The notes under the pieces: generated by a model
The model's database searches: none
What the model saw: the letters and a program-made list of their open reading frames with translations, nothing else
What the model was told of the DNA's origin: nothing
Shown here: piece by piece, positions 14,249 through 20,525 of the stretch
Layout: every line of letters starts with the position of its first letter
Position numbering within the stretch: the stretch's first letter is position 1
Origin: a virus
IMG/VR virus record: IMGVR_UViG_3300020578_000427
Coordinates: 1-24,022 of that record
DNA length: 24,022 bases
Direction: 5' to 3' (one strand)
Position numbers and translations under genes: made by a program

Positions 14249-15847
14249 TTATATTATCAAGTACTGTTTTAATGTGCGTACATTTGTATTATTGTTGTCT
14301 GCTGTATATTGCACTAGAACATTAGTACCATTGATAGTAACGGAAACATTACCTAGGCTTCCTGCCGTGTTGATAACAGCGTATACAGTCCTGTAGGCAG
14401 TTGAACCATTATGTGTGACCAGGACTTCACTGCTTTCATAGGCAGAACTGGTATTTGCTTGTAATATATATTTGGCAGTCCTATATACTGCGGTTGAAAA
14501 TACATCAACATTAGTAGCCACACCGCTTGATGCTATGCTTATATTAGGATATGTGCCAATGATAGCACCTGTAGTGCCTATCTGTAAACTTAGATTTGCA
14601 TTTGTATAAAAATTAATTGCACCAGATGCTGAAGGTATAGAAATATTGCTGGTACCTAATGCTAGGGCGGCAACACTGGTAATACCAGTGGCTATGTGTC
14701 TAACTTCGATAGTATCTCCAGCCACTGGTATTTCAGTAAATATAATGTTGGTTCCGCTTACCGTATAGGCGGTAGTTGGTTGTTGTAGTGTACCATTTAT
14801 GCTGACAATTAAATCTGTTACTGATGTAACTGTGCTGCTTAATACAAACGTATTAGAAACACCATCACCATTTAGCACCTGTGATGTTAAAGCCGCAGTA
14901 CCAGCTTCCCACGTTGAACCATCATATACTTCTAGACCGCCTGTTTCTGTATTAAAACGGATGTACCCAGCAAATGAATTGCTAGGACGTTGTAGTGTGT
15001 TACCTGCAGGTAATCCTAGTGCATCGTTACCAACTATTTTAACTATTCCATAACCGCCGGCATTTAAAAAGATGTTTCCATCAGCGACTGTAGATATGGT
15101 TATCTGTGAGTTAGATGCTATAGTGGTATCACTGAGGGTGGTGTTTCCACTGGTGATTGGTCCTGACACATATAGATTAGCAGCTGTTATTACTCCAGAA
15201 TGGGTTGGTAGATACGTGGCCACTTGAACGTTACTGTATCCAGCTGGTAAGCCTGTAATTTGGCTACCATTTCCAAATAGATATTGTGCGGTTAGATTAC
15301 CATTTATTGTGATGTTGCTGGCTGTTAGTACACCTGTATATGTGGGCAGGAACGTAGCTACTTGCACATTACTGTACATACCAGACAGATGTCTTCCATC
15401 CCCCAATAGAAATTGCGCAGTGACGTTACCATTAACTGTGACATTACTGGCTGTGATTACCCCAGTGTATGTTTGTAAAAAACTTCCTACTTGTGAATTT
15501 CCGTATGCACTTGCCACTCCTGTTAGCTGACTACCATTGCCAGAGAAAAATTGCGCAGAGATATTACCTGAAGCAGTAACAGAATGTATGTAGAGATTAC
15601 CCCATGAATTTGTCGGAGTACCTATGTCAAATGCTATATTGGCTGAGGTATACAAGTGCCCACTGCTGATTTGCACATTACCGAATATGTCTAGTGCATG
15701 CTGAGGATTTGACTTGTTAATACCAAAACGATAATTATTAACATCAAAATAGGTTAATGTTTGTCCGTTACTAGAGATAAAAAGATCCGTACCTTGACGA
15801 TCTAAATTTGCTAGTAGAGAAAATCCCGGAACGCGACTGATTGCCAT
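14249..15847 (-). CDS. Repetitive fibre-like virion protein, paralogous at its C-terminus to the large fibre
   Basis: A 532-residue protein. Residues 39-62 (YRFGINKSNPQHALDIFGNV) match the RxGIG-x-x-xP-x-x-xLD-x-x-GN motif that opens many phage fibre and spike repeats. Residues 92-228 contain 43-46-residue repeats of the type YSNVQVATFLPTYTGVLTAS followed by NITINGNLTAQYLFGNGSQI. Residues 286-316 are a GYIRFNTETGGLEVYDGSTW strand pair. Residues 325-385 are an LNGDGVSNTFVLSS to GDTIEVRHI module. Residues 450-532 form the C-terminal domain shared with the 1074-residue fibre (about 990-1074). A GATAAATA promoter and an AAAGG ribosome site precede it, in a stem-loop. Likely a surface fibre or whisker; the exact place is unknown. 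Confidence 0.78.
   Translation of the reverse strand: MAISRVPGFSLLANLDRQGTDLFISSNGQTLTYFDVNNYRFGINKSNPQHALDIFGNVQISSGHLYTSANIAFDIGTPTNSWGNLYIHSVTASGNISAQFFSGNGSQLTGVASAYGNSQVGSFLQTYTGVITASNVTVNGNVTAQFLLGDGRHLSGMYSNVQVATFLPTYTGVLTASNITINGNLTAQYLFGNGSQITGLPAGYSNVQVATYLPTHSGVITAANLYVSGPITSGNTTLSDTTIASNSQITISTVADGNIFLNAGGYGIVKIVGNDALGLPAGNTLQRPSNSFAGYIRFNTETGGLEVYDGSTWEAGTAALTSQVLNGDGVSNTFVLSSTVTSVTDLIVSINGTLQQPTTAYTVSGTNIIFTEIPVAGDTIEVRHIATGITSVAALALGTSNISIPSASGAINFYTNANLSLQIGTTGAIIGTYPNISIASSGVATNVDVFSTAVYRTAKYILQANTSSAYESSEVLVTHNGSTAYRTVYAVINTAGSLGNVSVTINGTNVLVQYTADNNNTNVRTLKQYLII
15190..15560 (-). repeat. Degenerate 129-138-bp coding repeats in the 532-residue fibre gene
   Basis: The aligned CTTG markers at 15223, 15361 and 15490 are 138 and 129 bp apart, so units are 46 and 43 residues. 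Each unit encodes S-N-x-Q-V-(A/G)-(T/S)-(F/Y)-L-x-T-(Y/H)-(T/S)-G-V-(I/L)-T-A and then G-N-(V/L)-T-A-Q-(F/Y). Copies have diverged in DNA more than the 99-bp repeats in the neighbouring gene. Confidence 0.8.
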
Positions 15848-15856
15848 TAATTATCC

Positions 15857-15884
15857 AACCTTTCTACTATTTATCAGAAAAGTT
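15857..15884 (-). promoter_or_regulatory. Late promoter inside a stem-loop that can cover the fibre-gene ribosome site
   Basis: Arms AACCTTTCT (15857-15865) and AGAAAAGTT (15876-15884) can form a 9-bp RNA stem with one G-U pair. The 10-nt loop holds the minus-strand octamer GATAAATA (15875-15868). The downstream arm, AGAAAGGTT on the coding strand, carries the AAAGG ribosome site of the 532-residue gene. The upstream arm overlaps the stop codon of the preceding gene. Read-through RNA could fold; RNA started near 15862 could not. Confidence 0.6.
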
Positions 15885-16350
15885 AAGAGGCGATTGTAGA
15901 ATTAAGTCCGTGGATGATAGTAATGGCCGCACCATCACTGGGATTTGAAGCAAAATGAATGTCTGTACCTGCGGTTGCATTAGCGGCAAACTCATAGTTA
16001 GTACCAGGAATCTGATAAACTGTACCAACGTGAACAAGGATATTTGCCGCATATAGTTGTGGGCTAGCGGTATTGTAGTTGAAACTTAGTGGGCCATAGT
16101 CACTGGTTAATGCATTACCGGTGAAGCTATCTTTGGTAACACGGGCTGTCCCGGATCCCACATTGCTAACTGTCTGATAGACATTACCAGCATGGCTATA
16201 GTATTCAAGTTTGTCACTTGAGGTGCTGTAACGCAAGGCCGTTTGGCTGGTAAACCCCGCTACGTTTGGTCTAAAGCTAGTTGATGTAGCGGCTAATCCT
16301 AGAGCATAACTGCCAGAGTCAAATAAGGTATTTTTAGCAAAGCGTCCCAT
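15883..16350 (-). CDS. Small fibre-module virion protein
   Basis: A 155-residue protein starting MGRFAKNTLFDSGSYALGLA. Residues about 40-55 (LRYSTSSDKLEYYSHAGNVY) resemble the RFNT-x-x-x-LE-x-(F/Y)-DG strand pair of the two fibres. The rest (SFTGNALTSDYGPLSFNYNT to NPSDGAAITIIHG) is a shortened form of their NGDG...LVMVNGVVQ...YTVSG...GD-x-I module, here with ILVHVGTVYQIPGTNYEF. It thus looks like a stand-alone copy of a domain used in the fibres. The ATG follows directly on the stop of the upstream gene, with AGGAAT as ribosome site, so the two are translationally coupled. Likely a short fibre, collar or adaptor subunit; function is unproven. Confidence 0.72.
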   Translation of the reverse strand: MGRFAKNTLFDSGSYALGLAATSTSFRPNVAGFTSQTALRYSTSSDKLEYYSHAGNVYQTVSNVGSGTARVTKDSFTGNALTSDYGPLSFNYNTASPQLYAANILVHVGTVYQIPGTNYEFAANATAGTDIHFASNPSDGAAITIIHGLNSTIAS

Positions 16351-16665
16351 TTAGATTCCTATAAAGCTAACTGTCATTGAGATACTAGAAGATCCGCTAG
16401 CATTAGCCTTTAACATATCCCCACTGTTTAATATTAGTTTTTCACTGTCTATAACATAAGTGTCGCCAGCTTGTAGTTGTATACCTGAATAGATACGTGA
16501 GTTCAAAGGCGTTACGGTATTACCGCTTGGGCAAACATATATATCAAAAGTTCTAGCTGTAGAGTCTATGTTACAGAGGTACATAGCCGTAATTGCACTG
16601 TTACCACTGCTAATATAAACATTAGCGGCCGCACCAGTTGTCAGTAAAGAGTTGGTTATTGCCAT
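16351..16665 (-). CDS. Small beta-rich virion protein of unknown role
   Basis: A 104-residue protein, MAITNSLLTTGAAANVYISS at the start, with alternating hydrophobic residues (beta sandwich-like) and no Cys cluster except two single Cys. Motifs such as NSAITAMYLCNIDSTARTFD and LQAGDTYVIDSEKLILNSGD resemble small phage structural proteins that decorate or trimerise. It is the second gene of a four-gene run (17303 to 14249) and overlaps neither neighbour, ending directly at the next ATG. AGGATAATAAA is a good ribosome site. Function is not recognised. Confidence 0.7.
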   Translation of the reverse strand: MAITNSLLTTGAAANVYISSGNSAITAMYLCNIDSTARTFDIYVCPSGNTVTPLNSRIYSGIQLQAGDTYVIDSEKLILNSGDMLKANASGSSSISMTVSFIGI

Positions 16666-16685
16666 TTTATTATCCTATTATTGTC

Positions 16686-17303
16686 CTATAGTATGATCGA
16701 AAACACAATGGCTTTCGATTTGGTTACTAATTCGTCACTTGCTGTTCCACTGTTTACTACAAATAATCCACTGCCTGCACTGCCTACTGTATCAGCATAC
16801 AATACAACATTTCCAGCCACTGATGTCGGCGGATTAGCAGTTAGCAAGGATTGTAATTGCACATTAAATCCGTTGGTTATTAAATTACCACCAAGCCTTG
16901 GTGTGGTATCTTGTACTATTGCTGTTAATGCCGTTCCAGAACCAGTTAAGATATTAGCAAAAGTTGTACCATCTGTAGTGACTTCCCAGTTATCATATAT
17001 CTCGTTCCAGCGCAAACTTACATTGGCCTGAAGACCACGATCAACTATAAGTCCACTAGTGCCTGGACTAGCATTACCACCGACACCATAAAGAGTTTCA
17101 CCTACATTCAGTGCTATGTCTTTATCTTGGATATTAGTATTGGTTACGGTAGTGGTATCATAAACACCTGTGACGTGCAAGTTTCCAGTGATAAAAGCAT
17201 CTACAGCATCAATAAATAGAGTTTCTGAATCTAAAGTGATATTAGCACTTATGCCAGTAGACTGTATTAAAAGATTACTGTTAAATTTTTTTACTGCGGC
17301 CAT
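16686..17303 (-). CDS. Fibre-type virion protein with an NDxxIxLxxG module
   Basis: A 205-residue protein. Residues about 55-115 (TNTNIQDKDIALNVGETLYG, then GTSGLIVDRGLQANVSLRWN and YDNWEVTTDGT) are the same module as in the large fibre at about residues 76-140 and 452-504. The pattern is D-x-x-I-x-L-x-x-G, then G-L-x-V-x-x-G, then a W-x-x-x-x-x-x-W/F pair. The middle has DTTPRLGGNLITNGFNV, a motif common in phage tail fibre and spike proteins before a receptor-binding part. The C-terminus is short. It begins a four-gene minus-strand run after a strong terminator and has its own late promoter. Confidence 0.75.
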   Translation of the reverse strand: MAAVKKFNSNLLIQSTGISANITLDSETLFIDAVDAFITGNLHVTGVYDTTTVTNTNIQDKDIALNVGETLYGVGGNASPGTSGLIVDRGLQANVSLRWNEIYDNWEVTTDGTTFANILTGSGTALTAIVQDTTPRLGGNLITNGFNVQLQSLLTANPPTSVAGNVVLYADTVGSAGSGLFVVNSGTASDELVTKSKAIVFSIIL

Positions 17304-17324
17304 CGTAAATTATTCCGTTTTTAT

Positions 17325-17332
17325 TATTTATC
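17325..17332 (-). promoter_or_regulatory. Late promoter for the four-gene fibre run
   Basis: The minus strand reads GATAAATA followed by ATAAA, 21 nt before the ATG at 17303. The predicted leader includes CGGAATAA as ribosome site. It lies immediately downstream of the 17349-17378 terminator, so this unit is insulated from the gene before it. Confidence 0.65.
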
Positions 17333-17348
17333 TTCATTGATAGAATCA

Positions 17349-17378
17349 AAAAAATAGCGGCCGGAGCCGCTATTTTTT
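17349..17378 (-). terminator. Strong intrinsic terminator with C(UCCG)G tetraloop
   Basis: Perfect 13-bp stem: AAAAAATAGCGGC pairs with GCCGCTATTTTTT on the minus strand, with loop TCCG, followed by a U run. It lies 13 bases after the stop of the 317-residue structural gene. The C(UCCG)G loop is a member of the extra-stable UNCG family only on the coding (minus) strand; the other strand would have CGGA. A-rich and U-rich flanks could allow termination both ways. Confidence 0.9.
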
Positions 17379-17391
17379 GATGTGACTATGA

Positions 17392-18345
17392 TTAGTCGTT
17401 TGTTGCTAGTTTTACTGTGGTATTAACTACCGCAGCATTTACACTCCAAATTGCCTGTGCATTAGCCGCGAATTGAGCTCCAGGTGTTGCTCCAGCTGGC
17501 GATAAGGTCACTGTGCGACCATCGAGCTTGGTAACAAAATATGTACCACCTGCGCTGTCAGTGGCTGAAATAGTCATTAGTCCTTCTGCATGTGGACCAA
17601 CTCCTGCATTAGCTGCCGCTACTTCTGTTGCTAAAATCAAACGCACTGTACCAGAACCTTGATCGTTGGTTACTCTATATCGACGAGCACCCTTGATGCT
17701 GGTAATATCCCCTAATCTTCCACCTGCACCGCCCGTGATAAATGCATTGGCCTGTATGGTATTGGCTGTGGTCACTGCGGGATCCATTGTCGCTACTACG
17801 TTACCGAGTCTACCTACGTCACCAAAACTAATTGGGCTAGTGATAGCTGCAGTGTTAGCCATGCTCATGGTAATATTACCAGTGGTTGTATTGACACTGA
17901 CAACCTTGGTTGGATTACCTAAATGTAGGCTAGTAAAGAACACGTTAGCAACCATACCTGCATGAATGCCTGACGTTACACCGCTTGAAAACTTGAATAC
18001 ATTTCCTGCAATTTGAGTGAACCCATCCACTACCACGTTAGATGGTTTGTTGAATCCAAACGTAACATTGGCTTGGACATTTCTCACTAGATATCCGCCA
18101 CCTGCTGATGTTAATGTGACGCTTGCTATGTTACCATTACCAGTAAGTCCTGCTGTAGGGGCCACGAATTCAATTGTGGCAGTGGCAGTGCTACCACCAC
18201 CTTGACCTGGTGCTGGGAACGTAATAGTTGTACCTGCTGAATAATTGTTACCACCATGTACTTGCAATGAAGCAACGCTTTCACCACCAGATGCATTGGT
18301 GCTTGAGTTAGTGTTAATAAATCTTTTCTTAATAGGACGTCCCAT
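17392..18345 (-). CDS. Virion structural protein of unknown place, GRPIKKRF N-terminus
   Basis: A 317-residue protein from ATG 18345, which has an excellent AAGGAG ribosome site. The open frame extends to a GTG at 18420, but that start lies only three bases after the late octamer and lacks a ribosome site. The N-terminus MGRPIKKRFI is basic. Next come two Gly-rich beta repeats (HGGNNYSAGTTITFPAPGQG, and SAGGGYLVRNVQANVTFG), then T/V/A-rich beta segments. The Gly-rich pattern resembles N-terminal modules of structural proteins in aquatic T4-like phages. It is a single-gene transcription unit with a promoter, a structured 79-nt leader and a strong terminator, suggesting high late expression. 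No named T4 counterpart is recognised. Confidence 0.72.
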   Translation of the reverse strand: MGRPIKKRFINTNSSTNASGGESVASLQVHGGNNYSAGTTITFPAPGQGGGSTATATIEFVAPTAGLTGNGNIASVTLTSAGGGYLVRNVQANVTFGFNKPSNVVVDGFTQIAGNVFKFSSGVTSGIHAGMVANVFFTSLHLGNPTKVVSVNTTTGNITMSMANTAAITSPISFGDVGRLGNVVATMDPAVTTANTIQANAFITGGAGGRLGDITSIKGARRYRVTNDQGSGTVRLILATEVAAANAGVGPHAEGLMTISATDSAGGTYFVTKLDGRTVTLSPAGATPGAQFAANAQAIWSVNAAVVNTTVKLATND

Positions 18346-18365
18346 TTGTTTCTCCTTAATTATTA

Positions 18366-18399
18366 GCGTTCTAGGCCTACGCGGTGGGGACCGCATAAA
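18366..18399 (-). promoter_or_regulatory. Structured leader hairpin before the GRPIKKRF gene
   Basis: GCGGT (18381-18385) and ACCGC (18390-18394) form a perfect 5-bp GC-rich stem around a 4-nt loop, 36 nt before the ATG. A smaller GCGT/ACGC pair (18366-18369 and 18379-18382) is an alternative partner that overlaps it. GCATAAA at 18393-18399 also pairs with the promoter sequence TTTATGC at 18426-18432. This GC-rich patch stands out in an AT-rich gap. Its role is unknown; it may stabilise the mRNA 5' end. Confidence 0.4.
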
Positions 18400-18423
18400 C
18401 TCTCGATTAAGAGCGAACACTAG

Positions 18424-18431
18424 TATTTATG
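18424..18431 (-). promoter_or_regulatory. Late promoter for the GRPIKKRF structural gene
   Basis: The minus strand reads CATAAATACTAGT, identical over 13 bases to the site before the HNH gene at 2699. It overlaps the stop codon of the HNH/NUMOD3 gene at 18427. The transcript would carry a leader of about 73 nt ending in AAGGAGAAACAA before the ATG. Confidence 0.7.
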
Positions 18432-19206
18432 CTAAGATATATAATTTACAGTGTTTACCGTGCCAACGAGAGTAATTTAATTTTTTAACTGTAATAGCAC
18501 AATGCGGACAAGTTAGCATAATTTGTGTATGATGTTTACCTTCTCTTGCTAACTGTTTTAATGTGATGGTTCGTTTTTGTATCGATTCTACCGCTTTAGA
18601 TTTTCCCAACAGTGCAATTGATCTCTTTATCTTTTCTTGTGTAGACATTGGTCCTTTAGCTTTACCTAACAATGTATTACGTATTTTGTCTTTAGTTTCT
18701 TGTGTTTGTTTACGACCAGTATTTGTTGCAATCATTTTTGCAATTCTTATGACATTTTCTTCAGGTGTAAGTTTGCGTCTGTTACGAATTCTTTCTCGTT
18801 GTTTTTCTAACTCAGTGCCCACTAACTTCTTACCTTTGTTTACTGGTTCTTTATACTTATTCATTATACTACTATTCTTTGCGTGTTCAGTTTTATAATG
18901 TGCATAAACTCTAGAGGTTATTTTTGTTTCATACCGTTGATTATTATGATTACTGCTTTTAACTCGCATCATATGTAATGCGAATATCATTTTTCTTCTT
19001 GCAATATCAGTGGTCATTTTAGTTAATAACCAATGGCATATAAAATGCTCTCTAGCTGTGAGATCAACAATATTGTCTTTTTTATTACTACCACTTAAAC
19101 TGCGTGGTATAATATGATGTTTTTCTGTATAATTTGTTGTGTTGCGTTCTTTTGCTTTTTTAACTATTTGATAGTATATTTTTGTATATTTAGAATTGTT
19201 AAACAT
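18427..19206 (-). CDS. HNH homing endonuclease with NUMOD3 repeats and a zinc knuckle
   Basis: A 259-residue protein. The HNH core is TEKHHIIPRSLSGSNKKDNI at about residues 27-46, followed by LTAREHFICHWLL, with the His-His, Asn and His positions intact. Then come a Lys-rich middle, NUMOD3-type segments (NKGKKLVGTELEK, NTGRKQTQETKDKIRNTLLG and GPMSTQEKIKRSI, about 125-215), and a C-terminal knuckle, TCPHCAITVKKLNYSRWHGK followed by HC. This is the layout of free-standing phage homing endonucleases. It sits just after the gp23 terminator, a common place for such genes in T4-like phages. Its base composition is clearly more AT-rich than the flanking structural genes, a sign of separate origin. 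The stop overlaps the next gene's promoter. Confidence 0.85.
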   Translation of the reverse strand: MFNNSKYTKIYYQIVKKAKERNTTNYTEKHHIIPRSLSGSNKKDNIVDLTAREHFICHWLLTKMTTDIARRKMIFALHMMRVKSSNHNNQRYETKITSRVYAHYKTEHAKNSSIMNKYKEPVNKGKKLVGTELEKQRERIRNRRKLTPEENVIRIAKMIATNTGRKQTQETKDKIRNTLLGKAKGPMSTQEKIKRSIALLGKSKAVESIQKRTITLKQLAREGKHHTQIMLTCPHCAITVKKLNYSRWHGKHCKLYILA

Positions 19207-19232
19207 AATAAAGTCTCTTTACTTTATTTAGT
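19207..19232 (-). promoter_or_regulatory. Late promoter and stem-loop at the HNH/NUMOD3 start
   Basis: Perfect 8-bp arms AATAAAGT (19207-19214) and ACTTTATT (19221-19228) face each other around a 6-nt loop. On the coding strand the loop reads AAAGAG, the likely ribosome site, and the downstream arm runs into the ATG. The late-like octamer ACTAAATA (19232-19225) overlaps the upstream arm, so RNA started near 19219 would lack it. A second late-like site, TATAAATT (19262-19255), lies just after the gp23 terminator and would make RNA that keeps the hairpin. Confidence 0.5.
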
Positions 19233-19269
19233 CAAACCTAACCTTTCAATATAAAATTTATAATCAAAT

Positions 19270-19293
19270 AAAAACCCGCCGGAGCGGGTTTTT
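19270..19293 (-). terminator. Strong intrinsic terminator after gp23, C(UCCG)G tetraloop
   Basis: On the minus strand AAAAACCCGC pairs perfectly with GCGGGTTTTT around a TCCG loop, and a T-rich tract follows. It lies 28 bases beyond the gp23 stop. It uses the same C(UCCG)G loop as the terminator at 17349-17378. It marks the end of the head-gene operon and separates the capsid gene from the HNH gene. Confidence 0.9.
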
Positions 19294-19320
19294 AATGTTA
19301 AGTTCAATAATCTTGTTAGA

Positions 19321-20496
19321 TCACTGAAAACTTAAATTGCTTACACCAACTTCTTCTAAGTAGTCAGCTGCGTTACCTAGAGATGAAGCTGTGTTGCTTA
19401 ACTCTACATAACCATAACGTGTCATGAAGCCTACTACTGGTTCGAATGTTGATGGATCTAACACAACACCAGAGCTCATTAGTGGTACATATGGGCAATA
19501 GAACGCAGCTGCATCAGCTTCGCTAGAACCTTTGTAACCTACTAGAACTTCTTGTGTGTCAGCAGCATAACCGTCAACATAAATTCTCATAGCACTGTTT
19601 AAAGTACCTACGAATTTAGTGTTTGTTGGTGCTTCAAAAGTACCTTCTGTACTACGAGCAAAAGCTGAAGTAGTTGCAGATTGTAGTACTGTTAAAGCTG
19701 CTGGACTTACAACTGCCCAGTTACCTGCACCGCGACGTGTACGTTGAGCGATCAAGTTAGCTGCGCGGTTGATTGTAACCGCTAGAGCAGCGTGCTCGTC
19801 ACCTACGAATGTAGCTGTACCAGATACTGTAGCTTGGTTGTAGTTAAATGTGTTACCTGAAAGTGAACGTAGAGATGCTAGGATCTCTTGATCAATTTCA
19901 ACTGTGATTTCTTGTGCTAAAGCTGCCATGATTTCTGCTTCAACATCTAAACCGTGCATTGATTGTGCATCTTGAGCTGCCTCAAATGTCCAACGTGCTG
20001 ATAGTTTACGTGTTTTAGCTTCAACAACTTGTTTCAAGATTTGAACGTTAATTCTCTTACCTGGTGAGCCTTCTAGTGTGCTTGTTGCAGCAGCTAGGCC
20101 AGCAGTTCCATCACCAGAATATGCAACAGCAACTTTGAATGGGCTTAGAGCTTCATCACCAGCTGTTACGTCGTTGGCAGAACCTGTTGCATCATTGGTA
20201 TCAGCATAACGTACACGTAGAGTGTGGATTTGAGCTACTGGGCCAGTCATTGGTTGCACGCCAACGATTTCGTTAGCGATAACTGTTGGCATTACTCGAC
20301 GAATCACTGGAAGGATCACGCGATTTAGTGTAGCTACGTTGCTTGCGCTAGTAGAACCACTAGTTGCAGTTTCCATCAAGTGCTTCTTTGTATTTTCTAA
20401 AATTACAGCCATTGTGGTTCTTTTCGAACCTTGTAGACCTTCTAACAGGGCGTCTTTGGTCTCGTTCCAACGGCCTTCTAATAGTTGGGTTGTCAT
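19321..20496 (-). CDS. 23: Major capsid protein gp23
   Basis: This protein builds the head shell as hexamers. Hallmarks are GVQPMTGPVAQIHTLRVRY (about residues 79-97), TRKLSARWTFEAAQDAQSMH followed by GLDVEAEIMAALAQEI, and near the end VGYKGSSEADAAAFYCPYVP followed by VGFMTRYGYVEL. All are diagnostic of T4-type gp23. It has 391 residues against 521 in T4, so the insertion domain and N-terminal part are reduced, as in distant T4-like phages. The gp21 protease consensus (I/L)-x-E occurs in the N-terminus at E7, E19 and E34 (VILEN); E34 is the best candidate for the maturation cut. AGAGGAAAA is the ribosome site. It is the last gene of the 20-to-23 cassette and is followed by a strong terminator. 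No separate late promoter was seen before it. Confidence 0.95.
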   Translation of the reverse strand: MTTQLLEGRWNETKDALLEGLQGSKRTTMAVILENTKKHLMETATSGSTSASNVATLNRVILPVIRRVMPTVIANEIVGVQPMTGPVAQIHTLRVRYADTNDATGSANDVTAGDEALSPFKVAVAYSGDGTAGLAAATSTLEGSPGKRINVQILKQVVEAKTRKLSARWTFEAAQDAQSMHGLDVEAEIMAALAQEITVEIDQEILASLRSLSGNTFNYNQATVSGTATFVGDEHAALAVTINRAANLIAQRTRRGAGNWAVVSPAALTVLQSATTSAFARSTEGTFEAPTNTKFVGTLNSAMRIYVDGYAADTQEVLVGYKGSSEADAAAFYCPYVPLMSSGVVLDPSTFEPVVGFMTRYGYVELSNTASSLGNAADYLEEVGVSNLSFQ

Positions 20497-20525
20497 TTCT
20501 TTATTTTCCTCTTAAAAAATTACTA

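Noticed and set aside
14125-14325. Plus-strand open frame across the gap between the two fibre genes, with hydrophobic sequence
   Set aside because: It has no ribosome site, covers the late promoter and leader of the minus-strand fibre gene, and runs into the 3' end of the next gene. Its hydrophobic character comes from T-rich DNA.
18346-18420. Longer form of the GRPIKKRF protein from GTG at 18420
   Set aside because: The GTG lies three bases after the late octamer and has no ribosome site; the ATG at 18345 has AAGGAG at ideal spacing.
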